Origin: Sphingomonas sp.
GTDB taxonomy: Bacteria; Pseudomonadota; Alphaproteobacteria; Sphingomonadales; Sphingomonadaceae
Length of the DNA: 64,000 nucleotides
Assembly (NCBI RefSeq): GCF_019746665.1
Contig: NZ_JAIERS010000007.1
Location: forward strand, 62,001-126,000
Direction of reading: 5' to 3'
Positions within the stretch are counted from its first letter, which is position 1. The number at the start of each line of letters is the position of its first letter. Both the position numbers and the translations under genes were made by a program. Of this stretch, positions 44,791 through 56,570 are shown in pieces. The notes beneath the pieces are model-generated. The model had not been told where the DNA came from. It was given only the letters and a program-made list of their open reading frames with translations, and ran no database searches.

Positions 44791-46500
44791 TTACTTCTTT
44801 TCGCCCCGGGCCTTGAGCGCCTCGCCGAGAATGTCGCCCAGCGACGCGCCCGAGTCGGACGAGCCATATTGCGCGACCGCTTCCTTCTCCTCGGCGATCT
44901 GCATCGCCTTGATCGAGAAGGTCGGCTTCTTCGAACGATCGAAGCCCGTCACCAGCGCGTCGAACTTCTGGCCAACCTGGAAACGCTCCGGCCGCTGCTC
45001 GTCGCGGTCGCGGCCGAGATCGGTGCGCTTGATGAAGCCGGTCGCGCCGCCCTCACCCGCCTGCACTTCCAGGCCCGCGTCGCGCACTTCGAGCACGGTC
45101 ACGGTGACGATCGCGTTCTTCTGCAGGCGCGGCGTGCCATCGGCCGCCGGCGCGGCGACACCACCCCGCTCGAGCTGCTTCATGCCGAGCGAGATACGCT
45201 CCTTCTCGGCGTCGATGTCGAGCACGATCGCCTTCACCACCTCGCCCTTGCGGTGCAGGTTGAGCGCGTCCTCGCCCGAGATGCCCCAGGCGATGTCCGA
45301 CATATGCACCATGCCGTCGACGTCGCCATCGAGACCGATGAACAGGCCGAACTCGGTCGCGTTCTTGACCTCGCCCTCGACGGTCGAGCCGATCGGATGC
45401 TCTTCGGCGAACTTTTCCCAGGGGTTGGCCTGGGCCTGCTTCAGGCCGAGCGAGATGCGGCGCTTTTCCTGATCGACCTCGAGCACGATCACGTCGACTT
45501 CCTGGCTGGTCGACACGATCTTGCCGGGGTGGACGTTCTTCTTGGTCCAGCTCATTTCCGAAACGTGGACCAGGCCTTCGATGCCCGGCTCCAGCTCGAC
45601 GAAGGCGCCATATTCGGTAATGTTGGTGACGCGGCCCGACAGCTTGGCGCCGATCGGATACTTCACCGCCGCCGCATCCCACGGATCGCTCTCAAGCTGC
45701 TTCATGCCGAGCGAGATGCGCTGCGTATCCTTGTTGATGCGGATGATCTGGACCCGCACGGTATCGCCGATGTTCAGCACTTCGCTCGGGTGGTTGACCC
45801 GCTTGTAGCTGATGTCGGTCACGTGCAGCAGGCCGTCGATCCCGCCCAGGTCGACGAAGGCGCCGTAATCGGTGATGTTCTTCACGACACCATCGATCAC
45901 CTGGCTTTCGGACAGGCTCATGATCAGGCCCGAACGCTGCTCGGCGCGGGTTTCCTCCAGGATCGCGCGGCGCGAGACGACGATGTTGCCGCGCTTGCGG
46001 TCCATCTTCAGGATCTGGAAGGGCTGCGGCAGGTCCATCAGCGGCGCGACATCGCGCACCGGGCGAATATCGACCTGGCTGCCGGGCAGGAAGGCGACGG
46101 CGCCGTTGAGATCGACGGTGAAGCCACCCTTCACGCGGCCGAAGATCACGCCTTCGACGCGGGCGCCACGGGCGAATTCGGCCTCGAGCAGATCCCAGGC
46201 GGCTTCGCGGCGCGCGCGGTCGCGGCTGAGCATCGCCTCGCCATGGACGTTCTCGACCCGGTCGACATAAACCTCGACCTCGTCACCCACCTTCAGCTCG
46301 GCCTTCTGGCCCGGTGCGGCGAATTCGCGCAGCGGCACGCGGCCTTCCGACTTCAGGCCAACGTCGATCACGACCATGTCGTTCTCGATCGCGGTCACGG
46401 TGCCCTTGACGACCCGGCCCTCAAAGCCGTCCGCGTCACCGAGCGTTTCTTCCAGAAGGGCCGCGAATTCGTCGCGGGTGGGGGTTGCCGAAGAGGCCAT
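44791..46500 (-). CDS. rpsA: 30S ribosomal protein S1
   Basis: Binds mRNA at the small subunit and helps initiation. The 569 residues contain six S1 (OB-fold) repeats; clear ones include VVIDVGLKSEGRVPLREF, GAFVDLGGIDGLLHVTDISY, GAFVELEPGIEGLVHVSEMS and FGLFIGLDGDVDGMVHMSDI. It starts at ATG 46500 and ends in a lysine-rich tail. Length and repeat number are normal. Followed by its own terminator and ihfB. Confidence 0.98.
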   Translation of the reverse strand: MASSATPTRDEFAALLEETLGDADGFEGRVVKGTVTAIENDMVVIDVGLKSEGRVPLREFAAPGQKAELKVGDEVEVYVDRVENVHGEAMLSRDRARREAAWDLLEAEFARGARVEGVIFGRVKGGFTVDLNGAVAFLPGSQVDIRPVRDVAPLMDLPQPFQILKMDRKRGNIVVSRRAILEETRAEQRSGLIMSLSESQVIDGVVKNITDYGAFVDLGGIDGLLHVTDISYKRVNHPSEVLNIGDTVRVQIIRINKDTQRISLGMKQLESDPWDAAAVKYPIGAKLSGRVTNITEYGAFVELEPGIEGLVHVSEMSWTKKNVHPGKIVSTSQEVDVIVLEVDQEKRRISLGLKQAQANPWEKFAEEHPIGSTVEGEVKNATEFGLFIGLDGDVDGMVHMSDIAWGISGEDALNLHRKGEVVKAIVLDIDAEKERISLGMKQLERGGVAAPAADGTPRLQKNAIVTVTVLEVRDAGLEVQAGEGGATGFIKRTDLGRDRDEQRPERFQVGQKFDALVTGFDRSKKPTFSIKAMQIAEEKEAVAQYGSSDSGASLGDILGEALKARGEKK

Positions 46501-46804
46501 AGAGCTGTTCAGTTCCTAAATCATCGTTTCCGGCCAGCCGGTTGTCTCCGGCGGTCTGGAGCAATGCGTCTGCCCTGCCGACCCCATGCCGGCAAGGCGC
46601 CCATGAGGCGGGGCGGCGCGGGGAAAAGCTAAACGCATGAAAATGCGAAAAGGGCGCCGGAGTGAACTCCCGCGCCTTCCACCGCGAGCAACACCGCCCG
46701 CTGGACGCGCGCGCTATAGCGTGGGACCGCCCCAGAGGCAAGGCTGATGGGATTGGGTGGCGACGGTCGGAATGTATTCGGCGATGACCAAAGCCGACGC
46801 GCGA
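46501..46804. other. 304-base rpsA upstream region without a gene
   Basis: No convincing coding sequence is seen between rpsA and the small membrane-anchored protein gene. It probably holds the rpsA promoter and leader. The rpsA start has AGGAA only at a long spacing (about 13 bases), which is in keeping with rpsA genes whose translation is controlled by S1 itself. A small reading frame here with a GVHSG string is discussed under rejected items. Confidence 0.45.
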
Positions 46805-47110
46805 TCACCGCTGGGCGCTCACCGCGGCGCGTGCGGCCTTCGCCAGCTGGCAGTCCTTTCCCGTGGCGCGGCATTGGCGTTCGAGGCTGGCGACCAGCTC
46901 GAGATGTTTGCCCCGAACATAGTCATCGCCCAGCACGATCGGGGAAAACATCTTGCGGCCAGCCGATGATGGATCGACCGTCGCCGGGATATTCTGGCCG
47001 CCAGCGGGCGGCGTTGGCGGACCGGGTCGCGGGATCATCAGCCCGATGGCGATGCCCGCGATCAGGCTCAAGCCCGCGACCGCCACCAGATTTTGACGAA
47101 GGCCCCGCAT
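46805..47110 (-). CDS. Hypothetical membrane-anchored protein
   Basis: A 101-residue protein with one N-terminal hydrophobic helix at about residues 9-26, a Pro-rich linker and a polar C-terminal region with two cysteines in RQCRATGKDCQLAKAARAAV. It is likely anchored in the inner membrane with the tail in the periplasm. I do not recognise a family. It lies between cmk and rpsA on the same strand, with its start 57 bases after the cmk stop. Confidence 0.6.
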   Translation of the reverse strand: MRGLRQNLVAVAGLSLIAGIAIGLMIPRPGPPTPPAGGQNIPATVDPSSAGRKMFSPIVLGDDYVRGKHLELVASLERQCRATGKDCQLAKAARAAVSAQR

Positions 47111-47167
47111 CCTAGGCCCGGCGCTACCACAAGTCGCACCGCCAGTCGCCCACGGCGTGGCCCGAGA

Positions 47168-47803
47168 CTATGCCGAGGGCTGCCGCCCCAGCTTCTCCTC
47201 GACGATCGCGATCGCGCGCTGCACCGCCGCCTCGATCGAGAGGAAGCTGGTGTCGAGCAGCGCCGCATCGGGTGCCATGGTGAGCGGCGCGGTCGCGCGC
47301 GACGAATCGCGTTGATCGCGGGCGCGAATATCGGCGAGCACGCGGTCGATGCTGACATCGGCGCCCCGCGCGCGCAGCTCGGCATGGCGGCGCCGGGCAC
47401 GGATATTGGGGGTCGCGCGCACGAACAGTTTCACGTCCGCGTCGGGCGCGATCACGGTGCCGATATCGCGCCCGTCGAGCACCGCGCCGCCCGGCTGCTG
47501 CGCGAAACGCTTCTGCCGCTGCATCAGCGCCGCGCGCACCAGTGGATGCGCCGAGACGATCGAGGCGAGCTTGCCGACCGCGTCGCCGCGCAGTTCGGGG
47601 TCCGCCAGCAAGGCTTCGTCGAAGCCACAGGCGGCGACCGCGTCGGCCTCCTTCGCCGGATCGAGCTCCAGCCGGTGCAGGTTGAGCGCCACCGCACGGT
47701 AAAGCAGCCCGGTATCGAGATGGGGCAGCCCGTAATGCGCGGCGAGCGCCCGGGCAATGGTGCCCTTGCCCGAGGCGGCGGGTCCGTCGACGGCGATGAT
47801 CAT
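47168..47803 (-). CDS. cmk: (d)CMP kinase
   Basis: Phosphorylates CMP and dCMP. The P-loop reads [18 protein letters not shown] at residues 4-21; [14 protein letters not shown] and [16 protein letters not shown] follow, with RRRHAEL in the lid. Length is 211 residues from ATG 47803, where homologues begin MIIAVDGP; a GTG at 47818 would overlap aroA by 7 bases. The aroA-cmk-rpsA order is widely conserved in proteobacteria. Confidence 0.95.
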   Translation of the reverse strand: MIIAVDGPAASGKGTIARALAAHYGLPHLDTGLLYRAVALNLHRLELDPAKEADAVAACGFDEALLADPELRGDAVGKLASIVSAHPLVRAALMQRQKRFAQQPGGAVLDGRDIGTVIAPDADVKLFVRATPNIRARRRHAELRARGADVSIDRVLADIRARDQRDSSRATAPLTMAPDAALLDTSFLSIEAAVQRAIAIVEEKLGRQPSA

Positions 47804-47811
47804 GGCCGCGC

Positions 47812-49140
47812 TCAACACCCGCTTCCGGTGAGCGCGTCAAGCATCGCGAAGAAATCGGGGAAGCTGGTCGCGACCGGGGCGGCATCGTCGAGCGTAACCG
47901 GCGCGCGGCAATGGAGCGCCGCGACCGCCAGGCTCATCGCGATGCGGTGGTCGAGCCGGGTCGCGATCGTCGCGCCGCCGGCGAGCGGCTCGCCACCGCT
48001 GCCCTCGATCACCAGCCCGTCGGGCAATTCGGTGACGCGCGCGCCGATCGCGCCCAGCGCCTGCGCCATCGCCGCGATCCGGTCCGACTCCTTGACCCGC
48101 AGTTCATGCGCGCCGAGCGCGCGCGTGGTGCCCTGGGCGAAGGCGGCGGCGACGAACAGCGCGGGATATTCGTCGATCATCGACGGCGCCAGCTCGGGCG
48201 GCACCTCGATCCCGGTGAGCGGCGCGTGGCGAACGATCAGGTCGCACACCGGCTCGCCGCCGACGATGCGCGGCTGCGCCTCGGTGATGTCGGCGCCCAT
48301 CAGCCTGAGCGCGGTGATGAGGCCCGCGCGGGTCGGGTTCATGCCGACATTGCCGATCGTGACTTCGGCCCCGGGCACGATCGCGGCGGCGACCGCGAAG
48401 AACGCCGCCGAAGACGGATCGCCCGGCACGACGATCTGCTGCGGCGCCAGGTCCGCTTCGCCGGTGATCGCGATCACCCGGCCTTCGGGCGCCTCCTCGA
48501 CGCTGATCGCGGCGCCGAAGCCCTTCAGCATCCGCTCGCTATGGTCGCGCGTCGCCACCGGCTCGATCACCCGGGTGATGCCCGGCGTGTTAAGCCCGGC
48601 GAGCAGCACCGCCGACTTAACCTGCGCCGAGGCGACCGGCAGCCGATAGGCGATCGGCACGGCCGGCACGATCCCGCGCACCATCAGCGGCAACGTGCCG
48701 CCCGGGCTCGCGCCGATGTCAGCCCCCATCATCGCCAGCGGCTCGATCACCCGCGCCATCGGCCGGCGCGACAGCGAGGCATCGCCGATGAAGGTGGCGG
48801 TGATCGCGTTCGACGCGACCAGGCCCATCAGCAGCCGGGTCGAGGTGCCCGAATTGCCCATGTCGAGCGCTTGCGCCGGCTGGAGCAGTCCGCCCACGCC
48901 GACCCCGTCAACAACCCAGGCGCCGCCCGGCTCGCGCGCGATCACCGCCCCCATGGCGCGCAGCGCGGCGGCGGTGGCGAGCACGTCCTCCCCCTCCAGC
49001 AGCCCCTCGATCCGGCTGCGGCCGATCGCGAGGGCCGACAACATCAGCGCGCGGTGGCTGATCGATTTGTCTCCCGGCACGACGATCGTGCCGGCAAGCC
49101 GGGAAGCTCGCGCGAGAGTGCGGGGGGTTGGTGGCGTCAC
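47812..49140 (-). CDS. aroA: 3-phosphoshikimate 1-carboxyvinyltransferase (EPSP synthase)
   Basis: Joins shikimate 3-phosphate and phosphoenolpyruvate in aromatic amino acid synthesis. The 442 residues hold [18 protein letters not shown] near 20-37, [18 protein letters not shown] near 92-109, [13 protein letters not shown] and [12 protein letters not shown]. The P-D-K-S-I-S segment and MGNSGTSTR (Ala at the position after NSG replaced by Thr) suggest the class II type. Start at ATG-equivalent 49140 gives [13 protein letters not shown]. Directly upstream of cmk. Confidence 0.96.
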   Translation of the reverse strand: MTPPTPRTLARASRLAGTIVVPGDKSISHRALMLSALAIGRSRIEGLLEGEDVLATAAALRAMGAVIAREPGGAWVVDGVGVGGLLQPAQALDMGNSGTSTRLLMGLVASNAITATFIGDASLSRRPMARVIEPLAMMGADIGASPGGTLPLMVRGIVPAVPIAYRLPVASAQVKSAVLLAGLNTPGITRVIEPVATRDHSERMLKGFGAAISVEEAPEGRVIAITGEADLAPQQIVVPGDPSSAAFFAVAAAIVPGAEVTIGNVGMNPTRAGLITALRLMGADITEAQPRIVGGEPVCDLIVRHAPLTGIEVPPELAPSMIDEYPALFVAAAFAQGTTRALGAHELRVKESDRIAAMAQALGAIGARVTELPDGLVIEGSGGEPLAGGATIATRLDHRIAMSLAVAALHCRAPVTLDDAAPVATSFPDFFAMLDALTGSGC

Positions 49141-49234
49141 GCGCGGCGCTTTGACAGCGCGCTTGCGCTATGGCAAGGCGCGCGCCACTTTGCGGGCCAA
49201 CACGCAAACCTCCCTTATCGAAAGGACCACCAAC

Positions 49235-49561
49235 GTGGTGAAACCGGAATGGGGCACGAAGCGGACGTGCCCGAAATGCGCCACGCGCTTCTATGATCTG
49301 GGCAAGGACGATCCCGTCACCTGCATCAATTGCGGCACCGCCCGGGAACCCGAACCGATCCTGAAATCGAAGCAGCCGCTGCCGTTCGACGCGCCCAAGG
49401 CGGTCCATGCCAAGGCCGATGACGATGACGTGCTGGCCGATGCCGCCGAGGATCTGGATATCGGCGACGAGACCGACGAGCCCTCGCCCGATGACGAGGT
49501 CGACCTGGGTGGCGACGACGATCTGGGCGTCGAGACCGGCGGCGAAGACGAAGAGCGTTAA
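49235..49561 (+). CDS. TIGR02300 / FYDLN-acid family protein
   Basis: A 108-residue protein. A zinc-ribbon-like N-terminus reads KRTCPKCATRFYDLGKDDPV then TCINCG, with four cysteines. The C-terminal half is extremely acidic (runs of Asp/Glu, such as KADDDDVLADAAEDLD). This two-part layout defines the alphaproteobacterial TIGR02300 family, whose function is unknown. I chose GTG 49235, giving MVKPEWG, with AAGGA nine bases upstream. It is divergent from aroA and followed by tRNA-Ala. Confidence 0.9.
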   Translation: MVKPEWGTKRTCPKCATRFYDLGKDDPVTCINCGTAREPEPILKSKQPLPFDAPKAVHAKADDDDVLADAAEDLDIGDETDEPSPDDEVDLGGDDDLGVETGGEDEER

Positions 49562-49618
49562 AGCCGCTTGCCAAGGGGGCGTCGCCCGGATATGGGCGGC
49601 GTCCTTCCCGGAACGGAT

Positions 49619-49694
49619 GGGGCCGTAGCTCAGCTGGGAGAGCGTCGCAATGGCATTGCGAAGGTCAGGGGTTCGATCCCCCTCGGCTCCACCA
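49619..49694 (+). tRNA. tRNA-Ala (anticodon GGC), CCA encoded
   Basis: A 76-base cloverleaf. The acceptor arm is GGGGCCG/CGGCTCC, with one G-U type pair, followed by encoded ACCA. The D-arm reads AGCTCAGCTGGGAGAGC. The anticodon stem TCGCA/TGCGA encloses loop ATGGCAT, giving anticodon GGC. The T-arm AGGGGTTCGATCCCCCT is standard. Confidence 0.98.
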
Positions 49695-49977
49695 ATTCTC
49701 GTTTGAACATCCTTTAGACTCTCTCCGCTTTGAGCGCTGCCCTGGCTGGCCCGCGCTGCGACAGGCTATCGGCCGGTTGACCGGATCGCCCCGCCCAAAC
49801 AAGCGCGAAAACATTCCTGCCGACCGGTGGCCGCTGAGTCACGCCCCGGCTTCGCGCGCCGATTGAAGCGCGCCGGGTGTCGCCGACGCCCCTCCCCCGT
49901 TCCCGCGCGCCGTCGACAAAAATCGCGGAACGATTTATGTAGCGATCGCTTAAACCAGCGCCATAGGAGGGCATAGG

Positions 49978-50397
49978 ATGAGCGATTTCTGGCGGAACTG
50001 GCTGACGATCTGGTGCGTGGCGGTGATCCTGTTCGGCGCGACGCTGCTGGCGGGCGGCATCCCCGCCACCGCCGGCCCCGTGATGATGCTGCTCGATCAA
50101 CTCAACGGCGCCGCGCCGCTGGAGATCACCCCGGCGCTCTATTTCGCCAACGGCGTGCTCGGCGGCGTCTCGGTCGGCTGGGGGGTCGGGACGCTGGGGG
50201 CGATCCGCGTCGCGATCGACCTGGGCGATCAGGGCGCGCGGCTGTGGCGCTGGACGGCGGCGGGCGTCGTCACCTGGTTCGTGACCGACTCAACGCTTTC
50301 GGTGACCACCGGCTTTGGGTTTAACGTGATACCCAATACGCTGTTTCTGATCACCTTCTTCGTGCCGATGCTGGCGACGGGCGCGCTTAAACGGTGA
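49978..50397 (+). CDS. Hypothetical membrane protein, four helices
   Basis: A 139-residue integral membrane protein with helices at about residues 8-27, 58-80, 90-105 and 113-134. ATG 49978 has AGGAGG ten bases upstream. It resembles small uncharacterised membrane proteins of sphingomonads, but I cannot assign a family. The 283 bases before it, after tRNA-Ala, hold no other gene. Its end overlaps the end of the convergent sufA-like gene by 11 bases. Confidence 0.75.
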   Translation: MSDFWRNWLTIWCVAVILFGATLLAGGIPATAGPVMMLLDQLNGAAPLEITPALYFANGVLGGVSVGWGVGTLGAIRVAIDLGDQGARLWRWTAAGVVTWFVTDSTLSVTTGFGFNVIPNTLFLITFFVPMLATGALKR

Positions 50398-50743
50398 AGC
50401 TTTCCCCGCAGCCGCAGCTGCCCTTGGCATTGGGGTTGTTGAACACGAACCCCGCCGCGAAATCGTCTTCCACCCAGTCCATGGTCGAGCCGATCAGGTA
50501 CAGCACCGAGCCGCCATCGACATAAAGCGTGCCGCCCGGCGTCTCGATCTTCTCGTCGAACGGCTTGGCTTCGGTGACGAAGTCGACCGAATAAGCGAGC
50601 CCTGAACAGCCGCGCCGTGGGGTGGAAAGCTTCACCCCCACCGCGCCTTCGGGCGCCTTCGCCATCAACGCGGCGATCCGCGCCTCGGCGGACGCCGTGA
50701 GGAACAGCGCCTGCGGGCGCGCGCGGGTCTTCACCTCGCTCAT
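50387..50743 (-). CDS. sufA: Iron-sulfur cluster assembly A-type carrier (SufA/HesB)
   Basis: A 118-residue A-type Fe-S carrier protein. The three ligand cysteines are present: C in RRGCSGLAYSVDF near 64 and the pair in GSCGCGESFTV at the C-terminus. LTASAEARIAALM and LIGSTMDWVEDDFAAGFVFN are also family-like. I chose ATG 50743, which makes a TGATG junction with sufT. Last gene of the SUF operon. Confidence 0.94.
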   Translation of the reverse strand: MSEVKTRARPQALFLTASAEARIAALMAKAPEGAVGVKLSTPRRGCSGLAYSVDFVTEAKPFDEKIETPGGTLYVDGGSVLYLIGSTMDWVEDDFAAGFVFNNPNAKGSCGCGESFTV

Positions 50744-51195
50744 CACAACATCCCCAGTTCGAGCTTGGCCTCGTCGCTCATCTTGCCCGGATCCCACGGC
50801 GGATCCCACACCAGATTCACCTCGGCCGAGCCTACCCCTGGCACCGCGCCGACGCGGATTTCCACCTCGGCCGGCATCGATTCGGCGACCGGGCAATGCG
50901 GCGTCGTCAGCGTCATGGTGACGATCACATGGCCCTCGCTGATCTCCACATTATAGACGAGGCCCAGCTCATAGATGTTCACCGGGATTTCCGGATCATA
51001 GATTTCCTTGAGCGCGCCGATCACCGCTTCGTACAGCGCGCCGCCCGGCGCTTCCGCATTGTCCGCGGCGGGCGGCTGATTGAGGAAGCCTTCGAGATAA
51101 TCGCGCTTGCGCTCGAACCCTGCGCGGACATCCTCCACCCGGGCGCGCGGCGGGGTCGGCACGCCGCCTACCTCTTCGATGTCGTAATCGCTCAT
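50743..51195 (-). CDS. sufT: SUF assembly protein SufT (DUF59/MIP18 family)
   Basis: A 150-residue protein with the DUF59 fold in its second half: EIYDPEIPVNIYELGLVYNV, VTMTLTTPHCPVAESMPAEV and VNLVWDPPWDPGKMSDEAKL. The conserved cysteine is in TPHCP. SufT helps maturation of Fe-S proteins, apparently as a late factor. The first 50 or so residues are an extension of low complexity. It lies between sufS and sufA with overlapping codons at both ends. Confidence 0.92.
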   Translation of the reverse strand: MSDYDIEEVGGVPTPPRARVEDVRAGFERKRDYLEGFLNQPPAADNAEAPGGALYEAVIGALKEIYDPEIPVNIYELGLVYNVEISEGHVIVTMTLTTPHCPVAESMPAEVEIRVGAVPGVGSAEVNLVWDPPWDPGKMSDEAKLELGML

Positions 51196-52421
51196 CCGAA
51201 AATCCTCGTCACCCGCTCGATCCCCCGCACCAGCGCGGCAACATCGGCGCTGGTCGAATAAATGCCAAAGCTCGCCCGCGCGGTGGCGGGCACGCCGAGC
51301 AGTTCCATCAGCGGCTGCGCGCAGTGGTGCCCGGCGCGGATCGCGACCCCGGCCTCGTCCAGGATCGTGCCCACATCATGGGGATGAACCCCTTGAACGG
51401 CAAAGGAAATAATGCCCGCTGAATCCTCCGGCCCGAACAGCGTGACACTGTTGAGCGCCCCCAGCGCCGCGCGCGCCTCGGCGACCAGCGCCGCTTCATG
51501 CGCATGGATATTGGCGACGCCGATACCCTCGACATAATCGATCGCCGCCGCGAGACCGAGCGCGCCGACGATATGCGGCGTCCCCGCCTCGAACCGCGCG
51601 GGCGGCGGCGCGAAGGTGGTGCCGGCGAAGCTCACCCGGTCGATCATCGCCCCGCCACCCTGCCATGGCGGCATCGCCGCGAGCAGCTCGCCGCGCGCCC
51701 ACAGCACGCCGATTCCGGTCGGGCCGTAGAGCTTATGGCTTGAGAAGACATAGAAATCGCAGCCGATCGCCTGCACATCCACCGGCAGGCGCGGCACCGC
51801 CTGGCAGCCGTCGAGCAGCAGCTTGGCGCCCACCGAATGCGCGATCGCCGCCGCGCGGCGCGCATCAAGCACCGAGCCGAGCACGTTGGAGACATGGGCG
51901 AGCGCGACCAGCTTGTGCGCGGGGGTGATCATCGCGGCCATCGCGTCGAGATCGATGCGCAGATCCTCGGTCAGCGGCACGACATCGATCGCCGCCCCCA
52001 CCCGTTCGGCGACCAGCTGCCACGGCACGATGTTCGAATGATGCTCCAGCGCCGAGAGCAGGATGCGGTCACCGGGCTTGAGCGTGGTCGCCGCCCAGCT
52101 CTGCGCGACGAGATTGATCGCCTCGGTGGCGCCGCGCAGGAAGACGATCTCCTCGGGGGCGCGGGCGTTGATGAAGCGCGCGGTGCGGGCGCGGGCGGCC
52201 TCATAGGCCAGCGTCATGTCCGCCGAGCGCTGATAGACGCCGCGATGGACCGAGGCGTAGCTGCTGTCATAGCCGCGCGCGATCGCGTCGATCACGACCT
52301 GCGGCTTTTGCGCTGTCACCGCCGAATCGAGATAGGCCCAGCCTTCGGGAATGGCAGGGAAATCGGCGCGATGCCGCCGCCCCAGATCGTCCGCGCTCAA
52401 GGCAACGACCGTCTCGCTCAC
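51192..52421 (-). CDS. sufS: Cysteine desulfurase SufS
   Basis: A class II PLP-dependent cysteine desulfurase supplying sulfur for Fe-S clusters, 409 residues. The PLP lysine is in FSSHKLYGPTGIGVLWA near residue 225; EHHSNIVPWQ and the active-site cysteine in RAGHHCAQPLM near 363 are present. The start is GTG 52421, overlapping the sufD stop as GTGA. A SufE or SufU partner is not in this window. Confidence 0.96.
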   Translation of the reverse strand: MSETVVALSADDLGRRHRADFPAIPEGWAYLDSAVTAQKPQVVIDAIARGYDSSYASVHRGVYQRSADMTLAYEAARARTARFINARAPEEIVFLRGATEAINLVAQSWAATTLKPGDRILLSALEHHSNIVPWQLVAERVGAAIDVVPLTEDLRIDLDAMAAMITPAHKLVALAHVSNVLGSVLDARRAAAIAHSVGAKLLLDGCQAVPRLPVDVQAIGCDFYVFSSHKLYGPTGIGVLWARGELLAAMPPWQGGGAMIDRVSFAGTTFAPPPARFEAGTPHIVGALGLAAAIDYVEGIGVANIHAHEAALVAEARAALGALNSVTLFGPEDSAGIISFAVQGVHPHDVGTILDEAGVAIRAGHHCAQPLMELLGVPATARASFGIYSTSADVAALVRGIERVTRIFG

Positions 52422-53160
52422 AGCAACCTCCTCAGCGCCGCGCGCGCCGCTTCCTGCAAGCGATCCCGCGCGTTGTCCTCGGCGTTCTCGAAGGCGGCGG
52501 CGACGAACGCTTCGAGTAGCAGCGCCTTGGCCTCGGCGGGTGGCAGGCCGCGGCTTTGCAGATAGAAGAGCGCCATCCGGTCCAACTCGCCGACGGTCGC
52601 GCCGTGCGCGCATTTCACGTCGTCGGCGTAGATTTCGAGCTCGGGCTTGGCGTTGGCGGTGGCGGTGCGCGCGAGCAGCATCGCCTTCACGCTCTGCGCC
52701 GCGTCGGTCTTCTGCGCGTGGCGCGAGACGCCGACCCGGCCGAGATAGGAGCCGGTCGCGCGGCCGCCGAGCACCGATCGGATCACCTGGTTGGAGGTGC
52801 CGTCCGGCTCGGCATGCTGCACGCGGGTGACGATCTCCAGCGTCTGCTCATCCCCGCCCAGCATCGCCGCGCCCAGCTCGAAATGCGCGGCGCGGTGGAG
52901 GGTGACGTCGATCTCGATCCGCCCAAGCGCCCCGCCGGTGTTGAGCAGATGGAACGCCGCGCGGCCCTCGGCGCCAATGGTGAGCGCGTAACGCTGCACC
53001 GCGACCGCGCTTTCAGCCGCATCCTGCACGATCACCCGCGCGACCGCGCCGCCCTCGGGCACGACGATTTCCTCGGGCGCGGCGAGCGGCCAGGCGCGCT
53101 CCAGCGCGGCAAGGTCCGAATAGCGCCAGGCTTCGTCGCGGCGGGTGGGGAGCGTGTCGC

Positions 53161-53164
<4 letters not shown>
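52418..53164 (-). CDS. sufD: Fe-S cluster assembly protein SufD
   Basis: A component of the SufBCD scaffold. The 248 residues are short compared with enterobacterial SufD, as usual in alphaproteobacteria. The C-terminal core reads YADDVKCAHGATVGELDRMA, then LFYLQSRGLPPAEAKALLLE, with the conserved cysteine and histidine in KCAHGAT. LPTRRDEAWRYSDLAALERA is the N-terminal family motif. It lies between sufC and sufS with four-base overlaps. Confidence 0.95.
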
Positions 53165-53998
<834 letters not shown>

Positions 53999-54012
<14 letters not shown>

Positions 54013-54456
54013 GTTTCAGCCTTTTTCGTAGCTTGTTGAAATGCCTTTGCATTCCGATTTTTTTGAAATGATCAGCCATGCCAACTGCCACCCAGAACGA
54101 GCGGAATTGTACGGCCAGCCTATCGGCATCTGCTTGCGATTTTCCCGCCGCAACTAAGCGAGCGCTGAGAGAGCTATTCACAGCCTTTCTCTGATCTTCA
54201 CAGAGGCTCCAGGCCAGAAGTGACGCGGACCCGATAGCGTCGATCTCGGCACCAGATTCTACGATCGCCGAACGCAATGATACGTTTTCGAGATAGCATT
54301 GCGCATAAGGCTTGATGATCAAAAGCAGGTCGCGAAATGCTACAGGATCAACGCGATTCCAATCGCTATTCCCGTTGTAGCCGGCAGAAATGCAGAGCTC
54401 CTCACACGGTTTTTCACTTGGTTGGACCAAGAAGATGCTGACGATCAGGGCTGCAA

Positions 54457-54460
<4 letters not shown>
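53999..54460 (-). CDS. Unrecognised, probably exported protein inserted between sufB and sufC
   Basis: I do not recognise this 153-residue protein. ATG 54460 overlaps the sufB stop as ATGA, and its end overlaps the sufC start by 14 bases. The N-terminus [17 protein letters not shown] looks like a signal sequence without a basic n-region; four cysteines follow, two of them in KPCEELC. The C-terminus is basic ([13 protein letters not shown]). A hand count over 54001-54420 gives about 50% GC, against 68% in a sample of sufC. Such a gene is not part of the known SUF system. Confidence 0.72.
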
Positions 54461-55919
<1,459 letters not shown>

Positions 55920-55920
<1 letters not shown>

Positions 55921-56348
55921 CAGTTCGCTACTCCGGCTTCGGCTCTGGGCCGCGCCAATTGGGTGAGATTGACGCTCGCCAGCGCGTCGCGGACCAGCGC
56001 GTTGACCGGCGACCAGGCACCGCGCACCCGGCATTGCTCGACCATGCAATCGTGCCGCGCCTCATCGACGCACTGGGTGAGCGCGATTGGCCCCTCGATC
56101 GCCTCGATCACATCGGCGAGGCTGATCGCGGCCGCCGGACGCGCGAGCCGGAAACCGCCGCCCGCGCCACGCGCGCTTTCGATCAATCCCGCGGCGGAGA
56201 GGCGGCTGACGAGCTTTTGGACCGTCGGCAGCGGCAGCCCGGTCTCCTCGGCCAGCAGCGTGGCGTTGAGCCGCACCCCACCCCCGCAATGGCGGGCGGC
56301 GGCCGCGAGCAGCACAACGGCATAATCGGCAAGCGAGGAAAGACGCAT
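55920..56348 (-). CDS. Rrf2 family SUF operon regulator
   Basis: A 142-residue winged-helix repressor/sensor of the IscR/SufR-like Rrf2 family. [19 protein letters not shown] and [20 protein letters not shown] form the DNA-binding part. Cysteines 93, 101 and 106, in [16 protein letters not shown], are placed as ligands of an Fe-S cluster. It heads the operon and overlaps sufB by one base. By analogy it would repress the operon when clusters are plentiful. A palindrome just upstream is a likely target. Confidence 0.93.
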
Positions 56349-56356
56349 GGAATCCT

Positions 56357-56379
56357 AATCGGACGGTTTTGATCCGATT
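56357..56379. promoter_or_regulatory. Palindromic operator upstream of the SUF operon
   Basis: AATCGGA (56357-56363) and TCCGATT (56373-56379) are exact inverted repeats separated by nine A/T-rich bases, ending eight bases before the regulator's ATG. The position and symmetry suit autoregulation by the Rrf2 protein. No other palindrome is seen in the 200-base gap to pyrD. Binding is inferred. Confidence 0.6.
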
Positions 56380-56570
56380 GGCACATGGGGGCGCGGGCGT
56401 CGGGCGTCAACTTGAATTTGGGCGCGCGCACGCGGTTCGTGCATTCCATAAACCCGCTGGCCCCCTCTCCCGTGGAGGGGCGGGCCTTGCGGCGCCAGAC
56501 GAGTGCCTTCCAGCGGCGCGGTCGCGTGCCCCTTTGACCGCGCCGCGCGGCTTTGCCAAAAGCACGCGCC

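Noticed and set aside
44725..46632. A 635-codon open frame antisense to rpsA
   Set aside because: rpsA is unambiguous on the other strand, and the antisense product shows repeats that only mirror the S1 domains.
46629..46721. A short minus-strand frame containing a GAGVHSG string similar to the start of LpxC
   Set aside because: The similarity covers only a few residues, there is no continuation of the deacetylase, and it lies in the rpsA leader; most likely chance.
49714..50100. A 128-codon minus-strand frame over the start of the small membrane protein gene
   Set aside because: No ribosome-binding site and no recognisable sequence; the plus-strand membrane protein with AGGAGG is much better supported.
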